Below are positions 42,521-53,762 of a stretch of DNA of 64,000 nucleotides, piece by piece. This DNA comes from Closterium sp. NIES-65 (taxonomy: Eukaryota; Streptophyta; Zygnematophyceae; Desmidiales; Closteriaceae). The stretch spans positions 1,364,001 to 1,428,000 of the forward strand of contig CANXME010000106.1 in the NCBI GenBank assembly GCA_948144175.1, in the 5' to 3' direction. The notes beneath the pieces were generated by a model. That model worked only from the letters and a program-made list of their open reading frames with translations. It ran no database searches and had not been told where the DNA came from. Every line of letters begins with the position of its first letter. Within the stretch, counting starts at the first letter, position 1. Made by a program: the position numbers and the translations under genes.

Positions 42521-43915
42521 ATGGTGATTGCTTGGGAATCGTGGCCATTGCCAAAGCCCGCAACTGTTGCGTCAACGGTGAGCGGAAAGTCACCGCCGGC
42601 GTCTGCCTCGGGGAGTGCAGCATTGAAGCCGCCAGTCCCCCCTGCCCCGAAGCTTGTTCCCTCTGCCGGTGATATCTCTGCGAGTCCGACTCCGGCCCTT
42701 GTGTCGAGCGACTCTCCGACGTCCCCACTGCTTGCTCTGCCTGCCCCTGTTGCCAAGATGGGCCCTCCCGCTCCTGTCGTGAGTCCCGCGAGCCCCGCTC
42801 ATGGTCTGCCGGCTGTACCTGAGGCAACTGGTGTTGATCCACATGTTCCCGTCCCTGCCGCACCTGATGCACAGCCCGCTGCTGTCCCCGCCGTGTTGGT
42901 GCCTGCCGCTGCTTTGTCACCGCAGGCGGTGTCCGCCACCACTGGCATCCTGGCTCCGTTTGTCGTGCCCTTGGTGCCTGGTGTGATGCCGATGGCCCCG
43001 GCGGGTCACCGTTACGCCCCCCCTTGACTGACCCCCGCTTGTCTCGCCACGGAGCGTGAGTCGTTACGGCGCCGGCGTGATTCTCCTCGGCACTACCACC
43101 AGCACTCTGACTGGCTTGCTCACCCTGGTGGCGATGGGGGATGGAGGGGTAACAGCGGGCGTGGTGGTGGCGGGGCATACCTCCCGCGTGTGACAATGGC
43201 GGATCTTCAGCGGGATGTGTCGAGGGTAGTGTGCGAGGAGAGGGCAGTGCAGAGCCAGAGTAGTCCGCTGCGGGCCGCGCCGGCGCATGTGGCTCATCGT
43301 CAGGCTGTGCCTCCCATGGACCTTCCGCCAGGAGCTGCACTTCCTCCTCCTGTCCTTGGCCCATCGGCTCCGCCTCCTGCTGCCTCGGCAGCTGCTCCTG
43401 GGTCTCGTCTTTGCCTGCCGCCTCCGTCGGTGGCAGGTGTGGAGTTTGTTGCCGCTGGTGTAGCGGCGGGGGCACAGTACTCTCCTTGTCTCGCCGCGGA
43501 TGAGCCGCTTCCCTTATTGGCGGTGGCACTTCAGCCCCCGCAAACCTGTGTTCTTAAGGCGACGCTCGGCCAGTTGCACCGTCTTGCGAAGAGCCTTCAT
43601 GCACTGCTGCTGATTCAGGTGCTGGCCCATTCGTCCCTCCCTGCGATCCCTGCTGACTCGTTTCATGACCGGCCTCGCGAGATTTGCCTGGACGCGGCGG
43701 ACCAGCTCGCACAGTTGCTGGCGCCCACGTTGGCTGTGCTCGCAGAGGGTGGCGCTGCGGCTGTGGGACAGCTTGACGAGGCTGTCCGGGGCTTGAGGCG
43801 ACACTTGCGCGCAGGATGTGGAGCCATGGCGATCGGCGCAAGTACACTGGTGGTCCGTGAGCTGTGGCAGACGTTGACGGGCATTCTCCACGCACTCGAA
43901 GCTCACCGGATGTAG
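42521..43915 (+). pseudogene. unrecognised Ala/Pro-rich ORF L, interrupted once
   Basis: Starts MVIAWESWPLPKPATVAST. The first part (about 170 residues) is Pro/Ala/Val rich. A short basic stretch follows (ERESLRRRRDSPRHYHQH), then a Gly-rich RGG-like piece, a second Pro/Ala-rich part, and a C-terminal part predicted helical (LAQLLAPTLAVLAEGGAAAV, LDEAVRGLRRHLRAGCG). The frame stays the same throughout apart from one interruption. No family recognised; it could be a TE ORF1, an orphan gag or a host gene. A 368-codon minus-strand frame over 42423-43529 is Gln/Arg/Pro rich and looks like a shadow. Confidence 0.45.
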
Positions 43916-44263
43916 ATCCGGGCTCCGCTTGCAGTAAAGCCTGCAGCTTAAGTCACTAGTGAGCTCGTTCCTCTAGTCACCCATGAGTTAGTTTCTCTAT
44001 CCGTACAAGCGGAATGCTCCTGACATACGAGCTAGTTATTCCAGTGCCCTCAAGTAGCATGTAGACTAGCAGCTTCAATCGCCACCCATCTCTTCCTCTC
44101 CTCTCGATGGCCCTGGTATTTATAGGTCAAAAGGTACAAACATGCAAGTTTATAGGCAAGATGTGTTCAGCTAAACTAGCATACAAACTCATGCAGTGCA
44201 CCTGCATCCGTTATCGGAACTCAACAAGGGGCTCCAGACGCCTCTAAGGGGGATCTAGACGCC
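43916..44263. other. unassigned interval with a minus-strand TATA box
   Basis: CTATAAATACCAGGG on the minus strand (about 44116-44130) is a good TATA box, but no minus-strand gene follows within 500 bases. It may be an LTR remnant. Nothing else recognised. Confidence 0.35.
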
Positions 44264-46261
44264 CTTGACATCCCGAAACCCCGCACTCAAGCCGAGGCGG
44301 CCTCGAGACCCTGGGCTCCGTACTGGATAACAGCTGAGGAGGCTAAGATGGCATCTTATAGGTCCAAAGGCACCTACATTGATGTCGTCCCACCACCTAG
44401 AACAAACGTCGTCAGTGGAATGTGGCAGTACAAGGTGAAGCGCCTGCCTCGATCACCACCACTGTTCAAGGTGCGCTATGTGGCGAGAGGCTTCAGTCAA
44501 CGCGAAGGGGTAAACTTCTTCCAGGCCTTCGCTCCCACCCCGAAGATGACCACTCTTCGGGTGTTATTGCACATCGCAGCTCAGCGCAAGTATGAGTTAC
44601 ACTCTTTGGACTTCTCCGCAGCGTTCCTTCAGGGGAGCCTGCACGAACAGATCTGGCTGCGTTGTCCCCCTGGCTTCACTGGCTCTTTCCCTCTTGGGAC
44701 TCAGTGGTAGCTGCGTCGACCGGTCTACGGCCTGCTCCAGGCTCCTCGTGAGTGTCACGACACACTTTGCATGACTCTTGCAGCACTTGACTTCTTTCCA
44801 CCATCTGCGGACCCGTCACTCTTCGTCTGTCGTGGCTCGACTCGTTGTTCTGGTTTATGTCAATGACCTGGTGTTCGCCACTCCCAACAGATGCGCACTA
44901 GCCTCTGTGAAAAAGGAACTGCAGAGAAGACACACTTGCACTGACCTTGGTGAGCTGCAGCTCTACCTCGGGCTCCGGATAACCAAGGACAGGGTAGCTC
45001 GCACCATTACGCTGACGCAGTCGCATATGGTCGAGCAGATCCTCACGCAGTTTTGCTTCCGATTCTCCAAACTGCAGCCCACCCCTCTTGCTGTGGATCA
45101 TACGTTCACAACTCCACCTTCGGTCGAGCCATTTGTGTCCAGTGGTCCATATCCTGAGCTGGTGGGTTGCCTCATGTACTCGATGACCTGTACTCGCACA
45201 AACCTAGCTTACTCTCTTAGCGTCCTTGCGCGCTTTGTTGCACCTGGGAGACACCGACCTTTCCACTGGTACGCTGCTAAGAGGGTGGCGAAGTATATGG
45301 CGAGTACATCAGGCATGTGACTTGTCCTTGGAGGGAAGCAGCTAGTTACACTAACGGGTTTCTCACACTCGTCGTGGGCCGACGGCTCAGAGTCGCTGCG
45401 ATCTATACAGGGTTACTGTTTCAGCCTTGGGACTGGAGCTATTTCGTGGAGGTCGATTCGGGCGCCGTTCGTCTCTAGCTCCAGTGTCAGAGGTGTATGC
45501 TGCGGTCATGGCCACCCAGGAGCTTTGCTGACTGTCTTTAATTATCACCGACCTTGATGAGCGGCCTTTCTCTTCCCCAGTCTTGTCCGCCGACAAGATG
45601 TCTGCTGTCCTATTGTGCGAAGAGCCCCTACTGGATGGGAAGGCATAGCACATCCAGCTTCATTGCTTCCTTCTATGAGAGTTGCAGCAGCGTGCGACAT
45701 GTGATCTCTGTGGCCAACACTGTAGATATATTCACCAAGACGTTCCCGCCTTGTGACCACCTGCGTTTCTACACCCAGCTGGGCCTTGGATCTACAGGCC
45801 CTCACTTTCTTACCTGTACTCTTGCATCTCGTTATATTTGTTATATATTTGCTTGTGGACTGGCCTTGTGGGCCCTTGTTTCCTTTGATATGATTGTCTT
45901 GTACTCTTGCATCTTCTATAACCGCTATATCCTTGCATGGGGACTAGCCTTGTGGCCTCTTGCTTGTTTTCTGCCTTGTGTGGTGATCTTGAGATCCACC
46001 CCGAGGTTTGTTGTGTTCTTGTGAACTGGTCGTATGATCCTTGCTTGTTCTTGCTGACTGGTGATGTGACCCTTGCTGTGTGTTGCTTTCCACAGAACTA
46101 CCGTCACCTAGACGATGGGGGTGTGTCAAGCTATCTTTGTTAAAATTATATTTGTTAGTCGAGGTGCATTTTCTGTTAGTTATGGTTGGGGTTAGGTTTC
46201 ATATAAACTTGTTGTATTTTCCCCTTCTAGTCATTCATTCCATCATTTTTATCGTAACACA
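44264..46261 (+). mobile_element. copia fragment M (J subfamily, 3' part)
   Basis: Plus-strand RT about 44264-45320 (SGMWQYKVKRLPRSPPLFKV, FQAFAPTPKMTTLRVLLHIA, FSAAFLQGSLHEQIWLRCPP), decayed RNase H to about 45760, 3' UTR, purine tract GATGGGGGTG and 3' LTR 46124-46261. It starts abruptly with no 5' parts. Closest to J in protein and LTR. Broken, with many breaks. Confidence 0.85.
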
Positions 46262-48216
46262 CCTGAGTGGTGGCTGCCTGTCCTCTATCCGTTGGGGGTG
46301 AGTCTGCACTTGGCTGTGTCGTCCTAAAGGATAGGCATTTTGAGCTGGAGTTCCTAGCGGCCGCTTCTTCCCATCTCTATGCCATGCTGCTAGCCCCTGA
46401 GGGAGACCCCGACGCCCTTGACATACCGACTCCTCGCACACACCGTGAGGCAATGTTAGAGCCATGGGCCTCTCAGTAAATAGCGGCCATAGAATCAAAG
46501 ATGGCGTCTTTTAGATCCACATGCACTTATATCGACACAGTTCCCCGCCTAGGGCGAACGTAGTCAACGTGAAGCGACCGCTTGGATTGCCTCCTGTCTT
46601 CAAGGCGTACTACGTGGCTAGGGGATTCAGTCAGCATGAGGATGTTGACTTCTTCCAGACCTTTGACCCGACCTTGAAGATCACTACTCTTCGGGTGTTA
46701 CTTTACGTTGCAGCACGGCGAGAATACGAGCTGCATTCCCTCGACTTCTCCACTGCCTTTCTCCAGGGCTGCCTACACGAGGAGATATGGCTGCGCCTTC
46801 CTCCTGGCGTCACTAGCACTTTCCCACCTGGAACCTAGTGGAGCCTGGGACGTCCAATCTACCATCTCCACCAGGCGCCTCGTGAGTGGCATGACACTCT
46901 TCGCTCCACACTTGCTGACCTTGGTTTCGGACATTCTACTGCCAACTCATCGTTGTTCGTTCGTTCTAGGCCCACACCTTACGTCCTCATCTATGTCGAC
47001 GACTAGGTCTTTGCTACAGCGGATAGGGCTGCTCTAGCTAAGGTGAAGGTTGAACTGCAGAAGAGACACACATGCATTGACCTTGGTGAACGGTGCCGCT
47101 GCCTTGGCTTGCAGATCACCAGCTATAGAGCTGCTTGCACCATGACACTTACTCAGACACACATGGTACAGTAGGTCCTGCAGTGGTTCGAGCTTCAGAT
47201 CTCCTCCACACAGCCCTCTCTATCGTTGACCGCAGGCTCACCGCTCCTGTTCCTAACGAGCCCTGTAAGTCTTGTGGTCCCTACGCAGAGCTAGTGGGCT
47301 ACCTCATGTATTTGATGGCATATTCTCACCCAAACGTCACCTTTTCTTGCTCGCTTCGTTGCGACCACGAGATACCGTCTTGTCTAGTGGGCGGCAGCTG
47401 TTAGGGTATGGGGCTACATTAGGCATGGGGCTTGTGCTTGGAGAGAGACAGCAAGTTGTGTTGACCAGTCACTGCGACTCTTACTACGCCAACAACGTCG
47501 AGACCTAGAGGTATACTTAGGGGTATGCTTGGGCTCGGGTGTTCTGTCGTGGAGGTCTACTTGGTCATCGTCTGTGGCGCAGTCTAGTGGTGAGGCCGAG
47601 ATCTACGCCAATGCCATCGCTGTGTAGGAGCTTCGGTGGTTAACTTTCTTGCTCACCGACCTTGGTGAGCGGCTAAGCTCTGCTCTGACCTTGTACGCTG
47701 ACAAAAAGGCCATGATCCTCCCGTATTGAGTGCCTCAACTGGAGAGCAGAGTGAAGCACATCGACGTGAAACACTTCCTACTACAAGAGCCACAGCGATG
47801 TGGTTAGGTGCGTTTGGAATTTGTGGTCTCAGCGGCCAACACTGCAGACATCTTCACCAAGGCCCTTCCGCCTGGTGATCACTACAGGTTCTATCTACAG
47901 CAAGGCCTTCTTTAGGTAGGCCCCTCAGTTACTGTAGTCTTACCTCTTGTTTCTCGCTCTGCTTGTATATACAAATATATTTGTGAACTCTTGAACTGGC
48001 CTTGTGGCATCTTGCTCGTGCTCAGACTCTGAGGTGACCTTGTGATCCGCCCAGTGATTTGTGCTGTTGCGTCTCTTGACTGGTCTTGTGATGGCCCCCA
48101 CTTAGCCTATGGGAGTGTGTCAAACTATGTTTGTAGTTTTAGGTATTCTGTAGTGGGGCACATCTTATGGGGGACAAAAAACTTCTCCACACTCTTCTTG
48201 GTACAATCAGAAGGTA
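46262..48216 (+). mobile_element. copia fragment N (heavily decayed, 3' part)
   Basis: Plus strand. Pol N-terminal part from 46262 (DRHFELEFLAAASSHLYAML), RT remnants (ARGFSQHEDVDFFQTFDPTL, FSTAFLQGCLHEEIWLRLPP, VDD near 46996), RNase H remnants with ANTADIFTKALPPGDH near 47837-47885, 3' UTR and part of an LTR from 48118. Element O cuts the LTR near 48217. The many breaks make it the oldest-looking copia copy here. Confidence 0.8.
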
Positions 48217-49612
48217 TGAAACGAGAATGACTAGAAACAGGGCAGTACAAGGTTTGTATAGGCAAAACCTAACAATACTGTACCCCATAAGAAGTGCCCC
48301 ACTATAGCCTACAACATAGTTCTGACACACCCCCATAGGCAAAGTGGGGGATAAGCAAGAGAACAAGGCAAGGTCAAGCTCAAGGTGGATCACAACGTCA
48401 CCACGCATTCTCAGCACAAGTACAAGGCCACAAGGCCAGTTCACATCCAGGATAATAAATCAAGATGAACAAGCAAGACAGTGATCTCAACCTAGCAAGG
48501 GTAAAGGTGCAGGTATATATAGATCACAGTACACGCAAAAACAAGAGGTAAGCAAGTAAGGCCAGGGAGGCACAAGACCTAACATAGTACAAAAGAGCTG
48601 ATGATCACAAGGCTGAAGTGCCTTGGTAAAGATATCAGCAGTGTTGGGCCGAGTGGCCACGTAAGCAAGACAAAGCTGACCACGCTGCTGCAACTCTCGA
48701 GCAAGGAAGTAGCGCGGAGCAATATGCTTTGTTCAATGCTCCAGTCTGTGCTCCTAACACAAGGCCAGCATGGCCTTGTTGTCGACGTACAGAACTGGAG
48801 GAGAACGAGGCGCCTCTCCCAAGTCAGTCAGCAGGTAGGTGAGCCAACGTAACTCATGTGCACCCATGGCCCCAGCGAAGATCTTATCCTCACAAAGGGA
48901 GCTGAGAACTGAAGACGAGCGGGTAGACCGCCACAAAACAGAGCCGGAACCAAGGCTGAAGGTGTAACTTTGTGACAACCGCTGCGTAGCCAAGTCGTCA
49001 GCCCAAGAAGCGTCTGCGTAACCAGTGAGGACAACTCGAGCCCGACCTCCAAGCACAAGCCCCATGCACGACGTAGTGCACACGTAGCGCAACACCCTCT
49101 TAGCTGCATCCATGTGCTCTGGTCGGTGTCTCCTAAGAACAACATAGCGTGCCAAGATGCTAAAAGGGTATGCCAAGTCAAGTCGAGTGTAGGTCATCAG
49201 GTAGATGAGGCAGCCAACAAGCTCTGAGTACGGGCCACTCGGCTCTACGGACTCATCAAAAGGCAGAGGTGAGAGCGAGGAGCACGTGAAGTTGAAGCAC
49301 GGAAGGACCTGCTGCACCATGTGTGACTGAGTCAAGGTAATGGTGCGCCATGCTCTGTCCCAGGTGATCCGCAAGCCAAGATAGCTGCGCAGCTCACCCA
49401 GGTCTGTGCACGTTTGTCTCTTCTGCAGCTCCGACTTCACGTGGGCGAGTCCCTCAGTGTCACCAGTGGCAAAGACCAAGTCGTCGACGTACATGAGGAT
49501 GTAGAACGGCGGCAGCGAAGTGTCGGTGCGCAGAAACAGCGACGGGTCAGCAGTGGAAGGAGCAAACCCAAGAGCCGCAAGCATAGTCTTCAGTGTGTCG
49601 TGCCACCCTTCC
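48217..49612 (-). mobile_element. copia fragment O (3' part)
   Basis: Minus strand. 3' LTR 48217-48327 (111 bp, ends at TGACA next to CACCCCCATAGG), 3' UTR to about 48600, RNase H and RT to 49612 (YILMYVDDLVFATGDTEG, HMVQQVLPCFNFTC, LARYVVLRRHRPEHMDAAKR, ADASWADDLATQRLSQSYTF). The protein is of the main subfamily, while the LTR matches fragment K. The 5' side is missing. Confidence 0.85.
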
Positions 49613-49671
49613 ATACTCTAGTCATCAATCACCATTCCTTGTACCTTCCTAAGCTAGTTATATCTTAGGAA

Positions 49672-49945
49672 GGCATGCCAGCACCTCCACCTCTTCCACT
49701 ACCACGACCCCCCTTGCGCCTGCCACGCCCACCCGAGGCAGCAGCATCAGCTGCAACCTCTGTAATAGGAGCGGGCTTTGCAATAAAGGCAGGGGGAGCA
49801 GAGACAGGGATCCAGGGAGAGGCAGAGCGTTTGAAAATAGGGGGTACCACCTCACCAGTAGTCGCGGCTATGGTGCGGAGGCGGATCTCGATCTTAGTGA
49901 GACTGATCTTATGAAGATCGCGTCAGAGACCAGTAGGGTGCATAC
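49672..49945 (-). pseudogene. unrecognised ORF relic with RGG-rich C-terminus
   Basis: The minus strand reads RDLHKISLTKIEIRLRTIAA, TGEVVPPIFKRSASPWIPVS, an Ala/Pro part, then GGRGRRKGGRGSGRGGGAG and MPS before a TAA at about 49672. The RGG tail suggests RNA binding. Immediately beyond the TRIM array (50558-50610) the minus strand again reads plausible protein (TKYFVWSTVWAIFANG), so the array probably landed in this sequence. Interrupted at least once. Host gene or TE gag cannot be told apart here. Confidence 0.4.
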
Positions 49946-50557
49946 TATCAGAATCCCAACCACCAGACAATTGGGATAAAAGGGCTTGTTTCAGTAGCAG
50001 GTCAGTGCGCCCATAACCCCCAAGGCTAACATGCCTGTAACCTCCCCAAGGATCAATCGTGGATTTCACAGTGCAGCTCTACTGACACCCCCCCACACTG
50101 GGAGGCCCAAGACTGAGCACACTGGCAACGGCCTGCATGTGCATACACCGGGATTCGAACCCGAGACTGCTCTGATACCATGTCAAAATCCCAACCACTA
50201 GACCATTGGCATAAAAGGGCTTGTTTCAGTAGCGGGTCAGTGCGCCCATAACCCCCCAGGCTAACATGCCTGTAACCTCCCCAAGGATCAATCGGGGATT
50301 TGACAGTGCAGCTCTACTGACAACCCCCCACACTGGGAGGCCCAGGACTGAGCACAGTGGCAACGGCCTGCATGTGCATACACCGGGATTCGAACCCGAG
50401 ACTGCTCTGATACCATGTCAAAATCCCAACCACTAGACCATTGGCATAAAAGGGCTTGTTTCAGTAGCAGGTCAGTGCGCCCATAACCCCCCAGGCTAAC
50501 ATGCATGTAACCCCCCCAAGGATCAATCGGGGATCTCACAGGTGAGCTCTAGTGACA
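49946..50557 (-). mobile_element. tandem TRIM array: LTR-int-LTR-int-LTR
   Basis: Three 142-bp LTRs (49946-50087, 50181-50322, 50416-50557) are separated by two 93-bp interiors (50088-50180, 50323-50415), an exact 235-bp period. On the minus strand each LTR starts TGTCA and ends GATTTTGACA or a close variant. The PBS TGGTATCAGAGCAG abuts the upstream LTR, and a purine tract GTGTGGGGGG abuts the downstream one. CATAC at 49941-49945 and 50558-50562 is a perfect target duplication for the whole array. No coding capacity. LTR differences of roughly 5-8% suggest moderate age. The interior also holds GGGTTCGAATCCCGG, like a tRNA B box. Confidence 0.9.
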
Positions 50558-50603
50558 CATACCGTTTGCAAAGATGGCCCACACCGTGGACCAGACAAAG
50601 TAC

Positions 50604-51480
50604 TTGGTCTGGGTGTCGCGCGACGCAGCTGCACATCTCGCCCTTAGTCACCTCCTACCCCATGTCGAGCGCGTATACTAACACATGGGCTTACAGGTAC
50701 GCATCGTCCTGGCGCTAGCTATGTAGGTGAAGCTGAACGTCATTCTGCGAAATGTCAAAATCGATCGCCGGACCCTCTGCATCAATGCGAGGTACGAATG
50801 TAGAAGTACAAATTTAGAGAGATTAGTGGCGCAGCTACCGATTAGAGCGTGGTAGAGACTTGAGTCTAGGACGAGGCCCGTGTGAGGAGGGACTAGTGGC
50901 TAAGACTGTCACTAGCAGTTGTAGTTGTGGTAAGTGTAGTACTGGCTAGGGCTGGAAGGGGAGACAGAGTGGCAACTGTAAGAGAGGCATCTCTAGCAAG
51001 CGGTAGCTGGCTTAGGTAGCTACAGCGATGGCGCGTGTAGGGATCAAGTGGCAGCGGCGGGGTAGGGCGGCTGTAGCAGCGGGCGGCAAGCTGCAGCCGC
51101 AAGCAGCGAAAGGGCGGCAGGCTGCAGTAGCGGGTTGCGGGCTACAGCATCAAACAGCTCACAAGCTACTGATTGAATGAGCAATACAAACAGCGCAAGG
51201 GGCAGTGTTACTTTACATTCACTCTGAAAAGGTGTCAATAACAAATCCGTTGTGCATTTACTCGGCGATCAATCCTGAGCAAAGGTCCTGACTACCCCTA
51301 ATGCAGGGCCCAAAATTGGTTTAGGCCCACCCTGACCAATCAGGCCCTGACCCTTAAGGTAAATTTTTTCATACACTGCTGAAAACAGCCTAAAATTTCC
51401 CTTAGACTGATTATGGCAGTGTAACTTTGCATTTACACTGTTTGCACTACAGGTTTCCAAACTCATGAATATCACACTTA
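50604..51480. other. unassigned interval
   Basis: No gene or family recognised. 51055-51150 has short GC-rich repeats around GCGGGCGGCAAGCTGCAGCC. 51250-51480 is AT-richer and featureless. Confidence 0.5.
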
Positions 51481-51796
51481 GGGCGCATTCCGCTCAACAC
51501 ATGTCACAAAAGAAAGTGTCACAAACATATTTGTGACTAATTGTGACCTCCAAAGTCCTATTTCTGACTAATTGTGTATGGCCGAAAATCATGAATAGCA
51601 AGTTTCCAACCATTCCTGGTAAGACATCTGGCTCGATCGTGACTGTTCTTGGTTCAATGCATCACAATTTGTTACGGTTTTTCTCTCAGTGTATCACAAT
51701 TAGTCACGAACATTATTTTCAGAGTACCACGATTAGTCACAAATAATGTTTGTGACACTTTCTTTTGTGACATGTCCAGCTTATTGAATGTCCCCA
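51481..51796. mobile_element. MITE with long terminal inverted repeats
   Basis: 51499-51545 and 51728-51775 are inverted copies of about 47 bases (ACATGTCACAAAAGAAAGTG...), nearly identical. Weaker symmetry continues outward (GGGCGCATTC against GGGGACATTC on the other strand), giving ends near 51481 and 51796. The interior repeats the word TGTGACTAATTGTG and its complement at least four times and has no reading frame. A plain non-autonomous DNA transposon; superfamily and target duplication not clear. Confidence 0.78.
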
Positions 51797-51797
51797 T

Positions 51798-51915
51798 TGT
51801 TAGAATATAGAACTAGGCATCAGAGTGATACAAGTAGGAAACCCTAGCAATGTTGTACCCCCTGAGGCTAAACCCACTATAGCCTACACAATATAAACAT
51901 GTATCATGTTTGACA
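51798..51915 (-). repeat. 3' LTR of element R (118 bp)
   Basis: On the minus strand it starts TGTCAAACATGATACATG and ends GTTCTATATTCTAACA. The purine tract (RC of CACCCCCATAGG) abuts it. Confidence 0.85.
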
Positions 51916-52146
51916 CACCCCCATAGGCGAAGTGGGGGACAACCAAATGGTCACAAGACCAGTCAAAGCAAAGCAAAGCAAGCTCAGGGTGGATCTCAAG
52001 GAAACCACACAAATTCTGAGCACAAGCAAGCGGTCACAAGACCAGTTCACATGCAGTTTTATAATATAACAAGAGGTACACTGATCACAACCTAACAAGT
52101 GTAAGCATGCAGGTATATATATATAGAGATCATAGTACAAGCAGAG

Positions 52147-53762
52147 TCAAGAAGTAAGCAAGTAAGGTACAGTAGGCACAAAGCCGAGAACAGTACAGAA
52201 ACGCTGATGATCACAAGGCTGAAGCGCCTTGGTGAACACATCAGCAGTGTTGGTCCGAGTGGCCACGTAAGCAAGATGAAGCTGACCACGCTGCTGCGAC
52301 TCTTGAGCAAGGAAGTAGCGCAGAGCGATGTGATTCGTTCTGTGCTCCAGTCTGTGCTCCTCACACAAGGCAATGGCGGCCTTGCTGTCGACGTACAGCA
52401 CTGGAGGAGAACGAGGCCGCTCTCCCAGGTCGGTCAGCAGGTAGGTGAGCCAGCGTAACTCATGTGCACCCATGGCTGTGGCGTGGATCTCAGCCTCACA
52501 AGTGGAGCTGAGAACTGAAGACGAGCGTGAAGAACGCCAAGAAACTGAACCAGAGCCAAGGCTGAAGGTGTAACCCTGAGACGACCGCTGTGTAGCTTGG
52601 TCGTCAACCCAAGAAGCGTCTGAGTGCCCAGTGAGGACAACGTCACTCCGTCCTCCAAGCACTAGCCCCATGCCCGATGCACTGCACAAGTAGCGCAACA
52701 CCCTCTTAGCGGCATCCATGTGCTCCTTCCGGTGACGGCCAGGAGCGACATAGCGTGCTAGGATACTAAGAGGGTATGCAAGGTCAGGTCGAGTGCAGGT
52801 CATCAGGTACATGAGGCAGCCCACAAGCTCTGGATACGAGCCACTCGGCTCTACGGACTCATATGAAGGCAGAGCTAAGAGCGACTGACCGGTAGGCACA
52901 GGAGTGGACTGAGGAGAGGAGTACGTGAAGAGGAAGCGCTGAAGGACCTGTTGCACCATGTGTGACTGAGTCAAGGTGATGGTGCGCTGTGCTCTGTCCC
53001 GGGTGATCCGCAAGCCAAGATAGCTTGTCAGCTCACCCAGATCTGTGCACGTGTGCCTCTTCTGCAGCTCCGACTTCACGTGGGCGAGTCCCTCAGTGTC
53101 ACCAGTAGCAAAGACCAAGTTGTCTACGTACACGAGAATGTAGAACGGCGGCAGGGTGGTGTCGGTACGTAGAAACAGCGACGGGTCAGCAGTAGAAGGA
53201 GCAAACCCAAGAGCAGCAAGAGTAGTCCTCAGTGTGTCGTGCCATTCACGGGGTGCTTGGCAGAGACCGTAGACTGGCTCCACTGGGTACGAGCAGGAAA
53301 CGACCTAGTGAAGCTAGGTGGGCGACGCAGCCAGATCTCCTCGTGCAGGCTGCCCTGTAAGAAAGTTGTGTTGAACTCAAGAGAGTAGAGCTCACAGTTA
53401 CGCTGAGCAGCGACGTGCAGCAGAACCCGAAGAGTGGTCATCTTCGGGGTAGGGGAGAGGGTCCGGAAGAAGTCAACTCCCTCACGTTGACTGAAGCCTC
53501 GTGCAACGTAACGCGCCTTGAAGACAGGCAAAGAACCCGGCGACTGCTTCACCCTGAAAATCCACATGCCACTAACGATGTTCGCCCCAAGTGGAGGAAC
53601 GTCGTCGACGTAGGTGCCTGTGGACTTCCAAGAAGCCATCTCTGTGTCCATGGCTGCCTGCCACTGAGAGGAGTAGGGACCCTCTATCGCCTCTGCGTAA
53701 GAGCGCGGGGTCGGTGTGTCTGGTGCATCCGAGTCTCCCTCAGGGGCAACCAGCATGGACAC
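52147..53762 (-). CDS. element R reverse transcriptase and RNase H
   Basis: 52147-53283 is an open frame of 378 codons: VYGLCQAPREWHDTLRTTLA, YILVYVDNLVFATGDTEG, LTSYLGLRITRDRAQRTITL, TCTRPDLAYPLSILARYVAP, HSDASWVDDQATQRSSQGYT, CEAEIHATAMGAHELRWLTY, ANTADV-type end RTNTADVFTKALQPCDHQRF. The upstream RT half is in 53229-53762 (ARGFSQREGVDFFRTLSPTP). The catalytic box reads YVDN here instead of YVDD. Confidence 0.88.

Noticed and set aside
42423-43529. 368-codon minus-strand frame opposite ORF L
   Set aside because: Gln/Arg/Pro-rich with no structure, typical of antisense in GC-rich DNA; the plus strand has better-formed helices. Left open, since coding statistics could not be run.
49946-50557. 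Tandem tRNA-derived SINEs, or tRNA genes
   Set aside because: A-box-like and B-box-like words are present, but the unit borders, TGTCA...TGACA ends, PBS, purine tract and the single CATAC duplication all fit a TRIM far better. No cloverleaf can be drawn.
49946-50557. CRISPR-like array
   Set aside because: Only three repeats, each 142 bp, with interiors identical to each other rather than unique spacers.
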